Shown here: piece by piece, positions 5,427 through 13,180 of the stretch | Layout: every line of letters begins with the position of its first letter | Position numbering within the stretch: the first letter of the stretch is position 1 | Assembly: GCA_036383515.1 (NCBI GenBank) | Contig: DASVOE010000117.1 | Location: forward strand, 1 to 16,473 | Source of the DNA: CADEDV01 sp036383515 | GTDB taxonomy: Bacteria > Bacteroidota > Bacteroidia > Chitinophagales > Chitinophagaceae | Direction of reading: 5' to 3' | DNA: 16,473 nucleotides | Program-made: the position numbers and the translations under genes | Notes under the pieces: model-generated | Database searches by the model: none | What the model saw: only the letters and a program-made list of their open reading frames with translations | What the model was told of the DNA's origin: nothing

Positions 5427-7396
5427 TATACTTTTAATTCAATTAATACAGAAGTTCCTTTGCCTGGCCCTGATTGTACATCCAGCCTTCCTTTGAGATA
5501 TTCAACCCGGCTTTGAATATTGTTCCAGCCTATTCCTCTTTCGCCTTTTAAAATTACCGGGTCAAATCCTTTTCCATCGTCTTCAACTGTTATAGAAATA
5601 CTTACATCTGTCTTCGTTACCTGTACAATAGCCGTTTTAGCAGCTGCATGCTTCATGGTGTTATTGATCAGTTCCTGCACAATTCTATAAATGGTAATGG
5701 CCGTAGTTTGTTCGATAGCGGCATTCTCTAAACCAATTGATTGGTAAGTTACCCGTAATGCGCCGGACTGGTTAATATCGTTACAAAAATCCTTCAATGC
5801 GGTATTCAGTCCGAACTCAACAAGTGCTTCCGGCATCATATTATGTGCCACGCGACGCATTTCTTTTATAGAACTGTCCAGCATATCCATGCTGCGTTCA
5901 AAGGCCTGGTGATTTTCAGGCGTCATGATCAAATTTCCTTTCATAGTCTGAAATGAGTATTTAATGCCCGACAACATACCTCCCAATCCATCATGCAGGT
6001 CTTTAGCCAGGCGGGTTCGTTCCTGCTCTTCTCCTTTTAATACGGCTTCAGTGGCTGTAAGCTGCTTCTCTTTTTCCAGTTCGCTTATCCGTTGTTTCTG
6101 AAGTTTTTGTTTTTGACTGAAATTTCGGTAAGAAAGTAATGAGATAATCAACAAAGTGATAGCGCCGCCAATTAAAAAATAATTGAGAGTATTTTTTTGA
6201 CGGATCGTTAATGATTTGATATTCGCTTCTGCTTTTAATCCATTGATCTCTTGTTCTTTCTTTTCTACATTATACCGCACTTCCAATCCTGCAATTTTCT
6301 CCTGGCTTTCTTCCGAAAACAGGCTATCCTTGAGCTGTATTGTTTTTTGCAGGTAGATATTGGCATTTTTGTAGTTTCCATTTTTCTCATACCACTTAGC
6401 AAAATTGACGTAAGCATCACGCCTGGCGGATTTTAAGTTATGGCTATTGGCCAATAGAAGGAGTGTATCTACGTACAATTTTGCCTCTTCCATTTTATGC
6501 ATATCTATCAGGCAATCAGACAATGCTTCCATTACATTGGTTTCCTGGTAGGCATCTTCATTAAACTTTGCAAAGCCTAATGCTTTTTTATAGTTGGCGA
6601 CAGCTTTAGTGTGGTCCTTATTATTTTTATCTAAATAGGCGCTGTTGTAATAAAACTGTTGCAGATAAGCTGTGTTTTCCAGCTTCATAATAATAGGCTC
6701 CGCCCTTTTCAATACTGCAGCAGCTTGTATAAACTCTTTTCTGTTTATTAGCCTCATGGAATAATTTAATAGCCTCGCTGCCAACGATCGGGGATTCTCG
6801 CTTTTTTCCGCAATAGCAATCGCTTTCTTATCAAACTCAATGGCCCTGGATAAATCATGAATTTTCTCATAAACCTCTGCAAAGTTGGAGTACACAATAG
6901 CCAGGAAAGGGTGATTCATAGGCTCGAAAACCCTGGCTGAACTTGTAAAGTTTCCAATTGCTTTTTCGTAATCCCCTAACTTAAAATAATCACCTGCAAC
7001 GTTATTATATAAATGCCCCATATTCTGCCTGGCATTTAGTGAAGTGTCATTCTTTAAAACAGAAAAAGCGGAATCTGCATACAAAAATGCCTTTTCATAA
7101 TTTCCACGGTCGCTAAAATATATTTGACCAATCATAAACCCTTTTTGAAGCCCTCTGCTGTAATTTGTTTTTTTACTGATAGAAATAACTTCATTCATGT
7201 AAGGTAAAAAGTCGGATGTATTGTTGTTCAGCGCTTCCACTGCGTACGCTAAAATTATTTTTATCCTGAAACTATCTTTCTTTGGACTCTTCTCAATTTC
7301 ATTTTTCAGGCTATCTAAAACATGCTTTTGCGTATACCCTTCCAAATGACTAACGACAGAAAATATTATCAGTATTGCAAAATGAAAAAATTTCAT
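5426..7396 (-). CDS. TPR-containing sensor histidine kinase (HisKA_3/NarX-like)
   Basis: The 656-residue product has a signal peptide (likely cut before Gln23), a periplasmic helical region of TPR-like repeats (about 40-360; clear units near 126-158, 165-200, 245-277 and 330-362), a coiled stretch, one transmembrane helix (about 403-423), a second coiled linker (425-455), a HisKA_3 dimerisation domain with His468 in TRLAKDLHDGLGG, and an HATPase_c domain with N-box ELINNTMKHA (575-584), G1 VEDDGKGF (604-611) and G2 GIGWNNIQSR with a final GKGTS. It should autophosphorylate at His468 and pass phosphate to the overlapping NarL-type regulator. The TPR sensor suggests it detects a protein or peptide in the periplasm, but the ligand is unknown. 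It is transcribed away from the secreted-protein cluster, with 161 bases shared between the two. Confidence 0.95.
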   Translation of the reverse strand: MKFFHFAILIIFSVVSHLEGYTQKHVLDSLKNEIEKSPKKDSFRIKIILAYAVEALNNNTSDFLPYMNEVISISKKTNYSRGLQKGFMIGQIYFSDRGNYEKAFLYADSAFSVLKNDTSLNARQNMGHLYNNVAGDYFKLGDYEKAIGNFTSSARVFEPMNHPFLAIVYSNFAEVYEKIHDLSRAIEFDKKAIAIAEKSENPRSLAARLLNYSMRLINRKEFIQAAAVLKRAEPIIMKLENTAYLQQFYYNSAYLDKNNKDHTKAVANYKKALGFAKFNEDAYQETNVMEALSDCLIDMHKMEEAKLYVDTLLLLANSHNLKSARRDAYVNFAKWYEKNGNYKNANIYLQKTIQLKDSLFSEESQEKIAGLEVRYNVEKKEQEINGLKAEANIKSLTIRQKNTLNYFLIGGAITLLIISLLSYRNFSQKQKLQKQRISELEKEKQLTATEAVLKGEEQERTRLAKDLHDGLGGMLSGIKYSFQTMKGNLIMTPENHQAFERSMDMLDSSIKEMRRVAHNMMPEALVEFGLNTALKDFCNDINQSGALRVTYQSIGLENAAIEQTTAITIYRIVQELINNTMKHAAAKTAIVQVTKTDVSISITVEDDGKGFDPVILKGERGIGWNNIQSRVEYLKGRLDVQSGPGKGTSVLIELKV

Positions 7397-7489
7397 TTAA
7401 TCCTTGTTTATGATAAACATATACAAATAAACTTATAACACCCTGCCTTTGTTCTCCCCTTTTTCCATGATTTTCCCAACCTCACGAAA

Positions 7490-7509
7490 TATCCTGTTTT
7501 TAAAGGATA
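7490..7509 (+). promoter_or_regulatory. Dyad site B and promoter of the 7558 gene
   Basis: TATCCTGTTTTTAAAGGATA holds the inverted repeat TATCCT/AGGATA with ATCC and GGAT separated by exactly 10 bases. After GGAT (ending 7508) there are 22 bases and then CATATTTA (7531-7538), which keeps the A and TTT of the Bacteroidota -7 consensus TAnnTTTG. No -33 TTG is present at the right distance, so the dyad takes its place. The site lies between the divergent kinase and secreted-protein genes; the same spacing is not found toward the kinase, so it appears to serve the + strand gene. Confidence 0.6.
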
Positions 7510-7557
7510 GATCAGGCCTTTCCTAAACCTCATATTTACACCACTAAAAATTTTCAC

Positions 7558-8823
7558 ATGCGGAAATACTTACCTTTTCTTTTTGTTCTCCTGTCGATAA
7601 ATGGTTTAAGCCAAACTCCAACAGCAGGTCAACTAAAAATTACCATCGCATCCTTCAAGTGCATTAATAAATCCTGGGATGGGGTGATAGAGTTTGATGG
7701 CCACGGCAACGAGGTATTTATTAGTTATGGCTACAGGATCTATAACCCGGCAGCACCGGGTTCGGCAAGGCCTGGAGCAGGTTATACACCCGTGTTTGGC
7801 TCCACCGGTGATGGTAGGGTCAAGGCTGGCACGGCCAATGCCATTGGTGGAATAGATAATGGAAATGAAATACAGGTAAATAGCGTAATAGTAAATGAAC
7901 ACATCGATGCGGACCAGGTCATCCTGCTTTCCCCATCGGTGTGGGAATGGGATAATTTCAACAATGGTGATTGGGATATGTTTAACCGGCAACTCGGGGA
8001 CGATCTCAATTGGACGATGTTGCAACCATATCCATTTGCTAATGCCAACATTAATTATAACGACCCATTTAACGGACGCTTCATTAAAATGACCGATAGG
8101 TACAATGGTTATTTTCCAATTACCAAATACAATTTCCTGAAAAAACTCGTTAACGTCCAGGACAACAGGCCTGTTGGTATAAAAGCCGGACCTTTTAATG
8201 GTGAAACGCTTGCGCTTTACAATCCAGCGCTTCTTATATTAGATACCAGGGCATTGGCTGCTTTTTTTCACCATAATAAAAGCGTGAGCGAGAGTACTTA
8301 CCGCGATCGCCCGAGTTATATTTCCTCGTTTATCGATTTTACATTTACAGAAGAAACTTATGGGATAACGACAAGCAACGGGAGTTATTCGCTGAAATTG
8401 AAAATTGAATTTACACCCGACCAGCAGGCCACACCACCCACAACAACCGTAACATCCGCACCACCTAAATACACTAAACAGCCAGTTGTCAATACGCTTT
8501 CTACACAACCTGTCAATACGCCCTTGGTTAATATAGCCGGCAGATGGACGGGTACATATGGCATGGGAGAAAGTTCGGCACCCGATTTCTATTCCTTTCA
8601 ACTAAATGCTGATGGTTCGATGCAGGTCTATAGCCTGAAAGGCGGAGTGGTTGCAAATGGAACATATTCATTTACAAACAATGTCATTACCGGCACCTAT
8701 ACCTATACAAATGGTACTATGTTTTCATTTACCGGAACGGCAATTAACAACACAATGACCGGCACCTGGGGAAATGCCAGGAGTGTGAGTGGCGGTGGAA
8801 AATGGGTGATGACTAAGAACTAA
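7558..8823 (+). CDS. Secreted protein with C-terminal beta-rich, lipocalin-like module
   Basis: The 421-residue product starts with a signal peptide (about 1-18, mature Gln19). Residues about 24-285 form an unrecognised beta-rich domain containing FDGHGNEVFISYGYR, many Asn/Gly/Asp loops and aromatic residues (VWEWDNFNNGDWDMFNRQLG), which may be a carbohydrate- or ion-binding surface, but this is a guess. A Thr/Pro-rich linker (286-323) follows. The C-terminal 97 residues begin IAGRWTGTYG and run through alternating GTY/GTW strands (GVVANGTYSF, NNVITGTYTYTNG, NNTMTGTWG) to KWVMTK, the pattern of small lipocalin-like beta barrels seen at the ends of many Bacteroidota exported proteins. It has its own promoter with dyad site B. 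Divergent from the kinase gene, it is the first of seven exported proteins. No enzymatic motif is visible. Confidence 0.85.
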   Translation: MRKYLPFLFVLLSINGLSQTPTAGQLKITIASFKCINKSWDGVIEFDGHGNEVFISYGYRIYNPAAPGSARPGAGYTPVFGSTGDGRVKAGTANAIGGIDNGNEIQVNSVIVNEHIDADQVILLSPSVWEWDNFNNGDWDMFNRQLGDDLNWTMLQPYPFANANINYNDPFNGRFIKMTDRYNGYFPITKYNFLKKLVNVQDNRPVGIKAGPFNGETLALYNPALLILDTRALAAFFHHNKSVSESTYRDRPSYISSFIDFTFTEETYGITTSNGSYSLKLKIEFTPDQQATPPTTTVTSAPPKYTKQPVVNTLSTQPVNTPLVNIAGRWTGTYGMGESSAPDFYSFQLNADGSMQVYSLKGGVVANGTYSFTNNVITGTYTYTNGTMFSFTGTAINNTMTGTWGNARSVSGGGKWVMTKN

Positions 8824-8876
8824 TTCACTAGGTGGTAGCAGGATACTTACATTGAGCAAAGACAGTGGTTTGTGAA

Positions 8877-8894
8877 ATCCCGTTTTTCCGGGAT
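8877..8894 (+). promoter_or_regulatory. Dyad site C and promoter of the 8964-15064 operon
   Basis: ATCCCGTTTTTCCGGGAT has arms ATCCCG/CGGGAT and ATCC-N10-GGAT spacing. Exactly 22 bases after GGAT lies GATTTTTA (8917-8924), matching the nAnnTTTA form also seen at site B. This -7-like element overlaps a perfect 14-bp AT palindrome (8917-8930), so the match alone is weak; the conserved distance is what supports it. The start codon of the first operon gene is 69 bases after the dyad. Confidence 0.6.
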
Positions 8895-8963
8895 ATGATG
8901 TTCTCCGGTTTGTGATGATTTTTAAAAATCAACTCGCATCAAAAAATGTTCGCCAATTAACTC

Positions 8964-9455
8964 ATGAAATTATACCTCTTACTACAAACTATATTATTGC
9001 TGCTGGCCGGGCAGTGTTTTTCACAAACAGATAGTTTTGATGTGTTCACTTATACATCTCCGGAGTTTTTTGTAAAAAGCGAATTGCCATCACGGTTGCA
9101 ATTTACCATGAGCAATGCCGACGGTAACTTCTGTACGATCACCTTGTACAAAAGCCAGCACAGCAAAGAAGAGGCAACGAAAAATAGTATCAGCCAATGG
9201 AATGAGCAGGTAGTGAAACGATTGACCAGGGCAAGTAAAAAACCCGGCAGGATAATGACGGGACAACTATTGGATGGATGGACATCCACGTTGGCAATTG
9301 GTAATTTCTATCATCATAAAAAGAAATGCGTGGTGATGCTAAATTCATTTGGAAAGGATCAAACATCGGCTTGTATAACCTTTGCCTTCACCGATCCACT
9401 ATTTAAGGGAGCTGTAGAAAACTTCTCCCGAAATCTTCATTTAAAAAATCAATAA
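8964..9455 (+). CDS. Small secreted protein, paralogue of the N-terminal domain of the 15165 gene
   Basis: The 163-residue product has a signal peptide (about 1-20, mature Gln21) and one domain (25-161). That domain lines up with residues 25-160 of the protein at the right end of the window: FDVFTYTSPE against FDIVTFTPPK, LQF near the start of the second strand, FCTITLYKS against YCSITVFKA, LDGWTSTLAIGNF against EDGWEVQSGYAPF, and a shared C-terminal helix ending in hydrophobic-Lys. The family occurs in Bacteroidota exported proteins; no function is known to me. Here the domain stands alone, without the second domain and beta barrel of the larger paralogue. First gene of the probable operon, it overlaps the next gene by one base (TAATG), implying translational coupling. 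Confidence 0.85.
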   Translation: MKLYLLLQTILLLLAGQCFSQTDSFDVFTYTSPEFFVKSELPSRLQFTMSNADGNFCTITLYKSQHSKEEATKNSISQWNEQVVKRLTRASKKPGRIMTGQLLDGWTSTLAIGNFYHHKKKCVVMLNSFGKDQTSACITFAFTDPLFKGAVENFSRNLHLKNQ

Positions 9456-9922
9456 TGAGAAAATACCTGTTATTTGCTTCTTGTTTCCTGCTTATCGCAG
9501 GTGCCAGTTTCGGACAGTCAAAACAAAAGACACTTGTAAAACCGGGCGAGCCGGCATTAAAAAAATTAGTAAGCGGCACAGGGCTTCCTTTCAAAATGAT
9601 TAACGATAGCCTTGCTGTGATACCTTATGAAGGAGAAAACATTGCTTCCTATAATGTATTGATACAAAAAGTAAGTGACCTGTATATTATTTATACAAAC
9701 CTTACGGAAGCGCTGCCCGGTAAGATCAATGATACGAAATTCAAATACCTGTTGCAGAAAAATAATGATTTCGACATTATAAAAATAGCGATAGAGAGTA
9801 GTGATAATACTGTGTTTGTACGGGCTGATATTTTTAAAGCCGTCACTACTGCAGCGCTGATGACAAGGGTCATCAAGCAGGTGGCCAATGTTACCAATAT
9901 TATTGCCGGTGATCTGAAATAA
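9455..9922 (+). CDS. Small secreted protein, possible YbjN/class-I-chaperone-like fold
   Basis: The 155-residue product has a signal peptide (about 1-20, mature Gln21). The mature part reads as helix (ALKKLVSGTG), three or more strands (FKMINDSLAVIPYEG, YNVLIQKV, LYIIYTNL), a helix with KFKYLLQKNNDFD, further strands (IIKIAIES, TVFVRADIF) and a C-terminal helix (TTAALMTRVIKQVANVTNII). This order resembles the alpha-beta sandwich of YbjN and type III secretion chaperones, which bind partner proteins or peptides; that is inference from pattern only and the periplasmic location would be unusual for a T3S chaperone. No cysteines remain in the mature protein. The start is fixed by the TAATG overlap with the gene before it, and 23 bases separate it from the next. 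Confidence 0.8.
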   Translation: MRKYLLFASCFLLIAGASFGQSKQKTLVKPGEPALKKLVSGTGLPFKMINDSLAVIPYEGENIASYNVLIQKVSDLYIIYTNLTEALPGKINDTKFKYLLQKNNDFDIIKIAIESSDNTVFVRADIFKAVTTAALMTRVIKQVANVTNIIAGDLK

Positions 9923-9945
9923 GTAATCATATAAATAAACTTAAA

Positions 9946-12027
9946 ATGAAAAGATATCTTCTCGTATTTGTTTTACTCTTTGTTATGGCAGCAGCATTTT
10001 CCCAGCCTGGTAAAAAACTAGCTGCAAAGGAGAAACCTCCAACTCAAAAAGAAATGAATGATATGATGAAGGAAATGCAAGCGGCTATGGATGAGATGAG
10101 CCCTGAAGATAAAAGGGCGATGGATAGCATGGGTATTAAAATGCCTTCGCTGAAAAACATTCCTAAAGCAACTGACAAACAATTAGCAGATGCATGGGAG
10201 CAGGATGCACAACTTGTACCTAAAAAAAATGCGGCCAGGATAGCTGCCATTCCGCAAATACCAACTGCAGCAGCATTACCCGGATTCATTTCAATGGTCC
10301 ATACCACAATAGTTGCAAAGCTGACTGCCGCTGAAAAAACAGAAGCAGAAACTCTCTACGGATCCATAAAGCAAAACTCCAATATTGGTACGGCCAATGC
10401 TGCTATTAGCTTCTGGATACAAAAGAGACCAATGCTGGCGATTTATTTGATGGGCAAAGCCTGCCAGGATGAACCGGGAAACATTGATAATAGTAACAAC
10501 TATGCGGCTATGCTTACGATGGCAGGAGCGGAACAAGCAGCGATTCCTGTTTTACAAAATCTGAACAAACGATTTCCAAACAATAGTACAGTGCTTAACA
10601 ACCTGGGACAGGCCTGGTTTGGTTTGGGTGATCTTGATAAAGCTTCGCGATATCTTGATAGTGCAGTTCGTATCTACGCCTATCATTCACAAGCTAACTA
10701 TACCAAATGCCTGATAGAGGAAAGCCGCGGCCATACACAGGCGGCTGCTGATGCACTGATACGATCCATTAAAAAAAATCATAGCCTGGATAAAGAAAGC
10801 AAACTGCGGAAATTGGGAAAAAAGCTATCAGGCAAGGATATAGATTTTCCTTTCAAAATGCCACAGGACCCATTGGGGCTTGAAAAATTCAGCTGGCCTG
10901 CATACCCAATGAGTGTGACAGAATCTGCGATGCAGGAAGAAGTATGGAAAAATTTTATAGCAGATTGTGAAGCGACATTAAGCGAATTGAATAGCAAGGC
11001 TGCTCAATTGGAAAAAAATGCCACGGACGCTATCGAAAAAAGAATGAAAGCAATAATACAAGCTTCACAAACGGGAAAACCTGTTAGTCCAATACCCTGG
11101 TATGCACCGATGGCCATCCTGAAACTAAACTATCTAGTGGAGGATAAGGACAATGGTCTTCAGTTCCGGATGGAGAGATCTTTAAAGGCGGTTACAGATG
11201 TTTTATTGAAAGATGCTGAATGGGATAATGCGAGAATTGCACAGGAAAAAGTGGTAGAAGAAAAATATGAACCACTTATCGGCGAAGGACGTCCCAACCC
11301 GATTCATCAATATTGCAGCGATATTAATAAGATTCGCAGCGAATACCTTCAATTGGCTAACACGCAACTGCAAATGGTACAGGAATCCTATTTCAACGAT
11401 CAGCGAAAAATGATCAACGACCAGGTATACTATTCGCAGTACATTAACTGGCCCGAAGAATTCGAAGTAATAAAAATATACGCCAAAATAAAATGGCTCA
11501 ACCTCATAAAAAACCAGGTAGTAAGATTTAAGCCACTGGGTCCGTTTTGCGAAAACAGTGAAGGTGATAAGCCTAAAAAAACAAAGTTGTCCGCTTTTGA
11601 TGATGTTGCCTGTAAATATCATAGTTCGTCAGACATCGGCATCATGGAGTTCAATAATGATTGCAGCCGGTTTGAAGGCAAATTGAAATTGGGTAAACTT
11701 ACTTATACCCGTAAGATTGATTCAGATGATCATGATAAACTATTAGCTGCTTCGCTTGAACTAAAAGTGGGTGCCGGCACGGGATGGGAAAAAGGGCCGG
11801 TACAGGCTGAAGTAAATGCAGAAATTACAGGGAAGATGGAGTGGAACGATAAAGAAATAACCAACTGGGAAGTTACTTCAGAAGTGAATGTAAGTGCAGG
11901 CAGCAATCTCGGCCATGGGGACAAGAGCATTGATATTGCCGGGGTAAAGGCTCACATAGGGATGATTAGCAGCGGCAGTTTAACGGGCAAAGGAATGTTG
12001 CAGAATGTAAACTTTGGCAATAAATAA
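9946..12027 (+). CDS. Large secreted TPR protein with Met-rich N-terminal helix and C-terminal beta domain
   Basis: The 693-residue product has a signal peptide (1-19, mature Gln20), then a Met-rich helical stretch (about 33-65: EMNDMMKEMQAAMDEMSPED and DSMGIKMPSL), an Ala/Ile-rich helical region (95-180) and tetratricopeptide repeats at about 184-281, the clearest being VLNNLGQAWFGLGDLDKASR followed by YLDSAVRIY. Residues 290-540 are mostly charged and helical. The last 150 residues (about 540-693) switch to beta-rich, Gly/Ser-containing sequence (KLKLGKLTYTRKI, LELKVGAGTGWEKG, EVTSEVNVSAGSNLGHG), resembling the strands of a secreted or surface beta domain. TPRs mediate protein contacts, so it may organise partners from the same operon. 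It has no catalytic motif or T9SS-type sorting tail that I can see. Met-rich segments can bind copper, which is only a possibility here. Confidence 0.85.
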   Translation: MKRYLLVFVLLFVMAAAFSQPGKKLAAKEKPPTQKEMNDMMKEMQAAMDEMSPEDKRAMDSMGIKMPSLKNIPKATDKQLADAWEQDAQLVPKKNAARIAAIPQIPTAAALPGFISMVHTTIVAKLTAAEKTEAETLYGSIKQNSNIGTANAAISFWIQKRPMLAIYLMGKACQDEPGNIDNSNNYAAMLTMAGAEQAAIPVLQNLNKRFPNNSTVLNNLGQAWFGLGDLDKASRYLDSAVRIYAYHSQANYTKCLIEESRGHTQAAADALIRSIKKNHSLDKESKLRKLGKKLSGKDIDFPFKMPQDPLGLEKFSWPAYPMSVTESAMQEEVWKNFIADCEATLSELNSKAAQLEKNATDAIEKRMKAIIQASQTGKPVSPIPWYAPMAILKLNYLVEDKDNGLQFRMERSLKAVTDVLLKDAEWDNARIAQEKVVEEKYEPLIGEGRPNPIHQYCSDINKIRSEYLQLANTQLQMVQESYFNDQRKMINDQVYYSQYINWPEEFEVIKIYAKIKWLNLIKNQVVRFKPLGPFCENSEGDKPKKTKLSAFDDVACKYHSSSDIGIMEFNNDCSRFEGKLKLGKLTYTRKIDSDDHDKLLAASLELKVGAGTGWEKGPVQAEVNAEITGKMEWNDKEITNWEVTSEVNVSAGSNLGHGDKSIDIAGVKAHIGMISSGSLTGKGMLQNVNFGNK

Positions 12028-12050
12028 TAATACACCGTCAAATAATAAAT

Positions 12051-13154
12051 ATGAAATACATTCTTTCTGTTTTGATTTTATTTATTGCTGTTCCGGCTTT
12101 TACACAGGATTGCAACATGGAATCCCTGCTCAAAAAACAAGGAACCTGGAAAGAAACCAGCAACACACCTTCGGGAATTGCAGCGGCGGACCTGGCAAAA
12201 GAAAAAAAGACAGTGGCGGCAATAAACGCGATGATCAAATCTAAATACAAGCCCGCCGGGGTAAATGCGGAAGTCAATGGTGGATATAACCATCCTCAAC
12301 CAGGTGTGCCGGTGAACAGTTTTGTTTATAGTATCATTCCTTTGAACTTTTATTGCGATGGCAATGTGATCAAAACAGTCGGCGAAACGCCAACTTATTT
12401 TTCTATCAATACCAACATTTTTGATGCTGAAATTTACGAATCTCCGGATAACAAGGAAGAGACATCCGGTTTGGGATACCACTATATAAAAGATATGCCG
12501 TTTGAGAAAGATGGTTACTGGCATTTTAAAACGATAGATGCTTCTCTTGGTTTGGGCATGACAGGTAAATCAAATTCCTGGTTGATTACTTATGATGGTA
12601 AACTTCCTTTTGCTTATGTAACCCATAAAGAATTTTTGGAAACAAGGAAGATCATATTGGCGAATGCCAGGGCCCAGTCGGCATCACAATCCCGGGAAGC
12701 GCTTGACCGGCTTGAGATGGAAAAAGGATTTAAAGAGAAAGAGTATAAGAACGATCCGGAAAAGTTAAAGCGGTATATGAAAATGGACTATACAGATTCA
12801 AAAGTCAGGTACGAAAAATTATTACGTGATAATGAAAAAACTTACCAGCCGGCCTTTGAGAAGATAGATGCGCAATTAAAAATGCCTGCTGCTGAACTGA
12901 ATCAACCCGCAATTGTAAAAATGGACCCCCATGATCATTTGTCTTGCCTGTTTACCGATGACAATGATCCATTTGGACAAATACTTATTAAACCCAATCC
13001 CGGTTATTTCAACAAAAAAATACCGAAGTCAGCGCCACAATTTTTTTGGGTATATGTAATAGCTAACCACAAGGAGCCCATTACAGCAAACTTTATGTCG
13101 GATATTATAAAAGCTGTTGACTTTTCGCTATTGAAAAACATGTTGGGTAAATAA
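12051..13154 (+). CDS. Secreted protein of unknown function, shares scaffold with the next gene
   Basis: The 367-residue product has a signal peptide (1-18, mature Gln19). The mature protein contains an N-terminal helix with WKETSNTPSGIAAADLAKEK, a beta-rich middle (85-190) and a long, very charged helix (about 195-285) after the motif LPFAYVTHKEFLETRKI (185-201). It closes with PQFFWVYVIANH and a helix DIIKAVDFSLLKNML. The same order (LPF-x-x-(V/I)T-x-x-EF, charged helix, PQ(F/W)-strand, FDF/FNF helix) recurs in the following gene, so the two look like diverged duplicates. The type is common in Bacteroidota genomes as a hypothetical exported protein; I know no function. It starts 23 bases after the TPR gene and ends 26 bases before the next, consistent with one operon. 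Confidence 0.85.
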   Translation: MKYILSVLILFIAVPAFTQDCNMESLLKKQGTWKETSNTPSGIAAADLAKEKKTVAAINAMIKSKYKPAGVNAEVNGGYNHPQPGVPVNSFVYSIIPLNFYCDGNVIKTVGETPTYFSINTNIFDAEIYESPDNKEETSGLGYHYIKDMPFEKDGYWHFKTIDASLGLGMTGKSNSWLITYDGKLPFAYVTHKEFLETRKIILANARAQSASQSREALDRLEMEKGFKEKEYKNDPEKLKRYMKMDYTDSKVRYEKLLRDNEKTYQPAFEKIDAQLKMPAAELNQPAIVKMDPHDHLSCLFTDDNDPFGQILIKPNPGYFNKKIPKSAPQFFWVYVIANHKEPITANFMSDIIKAVDFSLLKNMLGK

Positions 13155-13180
13155 AATCCTAGTTATCTAATTGGCATACC

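Noticed and set aside
7461..7490. Dyad site B as a promoter for the kinase gene as well
   Set aside because: On the minus strand the 22-base distance leads to ATGGAAAA, which does not resemble a -7 element, and the T-rich centre points toward the + strand gene.
8964..9455. The 8964 gene as a truncated pseudogene of the larger paralogue
   Set aside because: It has an intact signal peptide, a complete first domain, and a stop that overlaps the next start as TAATG, all signs of a working gene.
12014..12244. Open frame of 76 codons overlapping the end of the TPR gene and the start of the next gene
   Set aside because: It is low-complexity, has no recognisable domain, and lies out of frame over the clear signal-peptide start of the 12051 gene.
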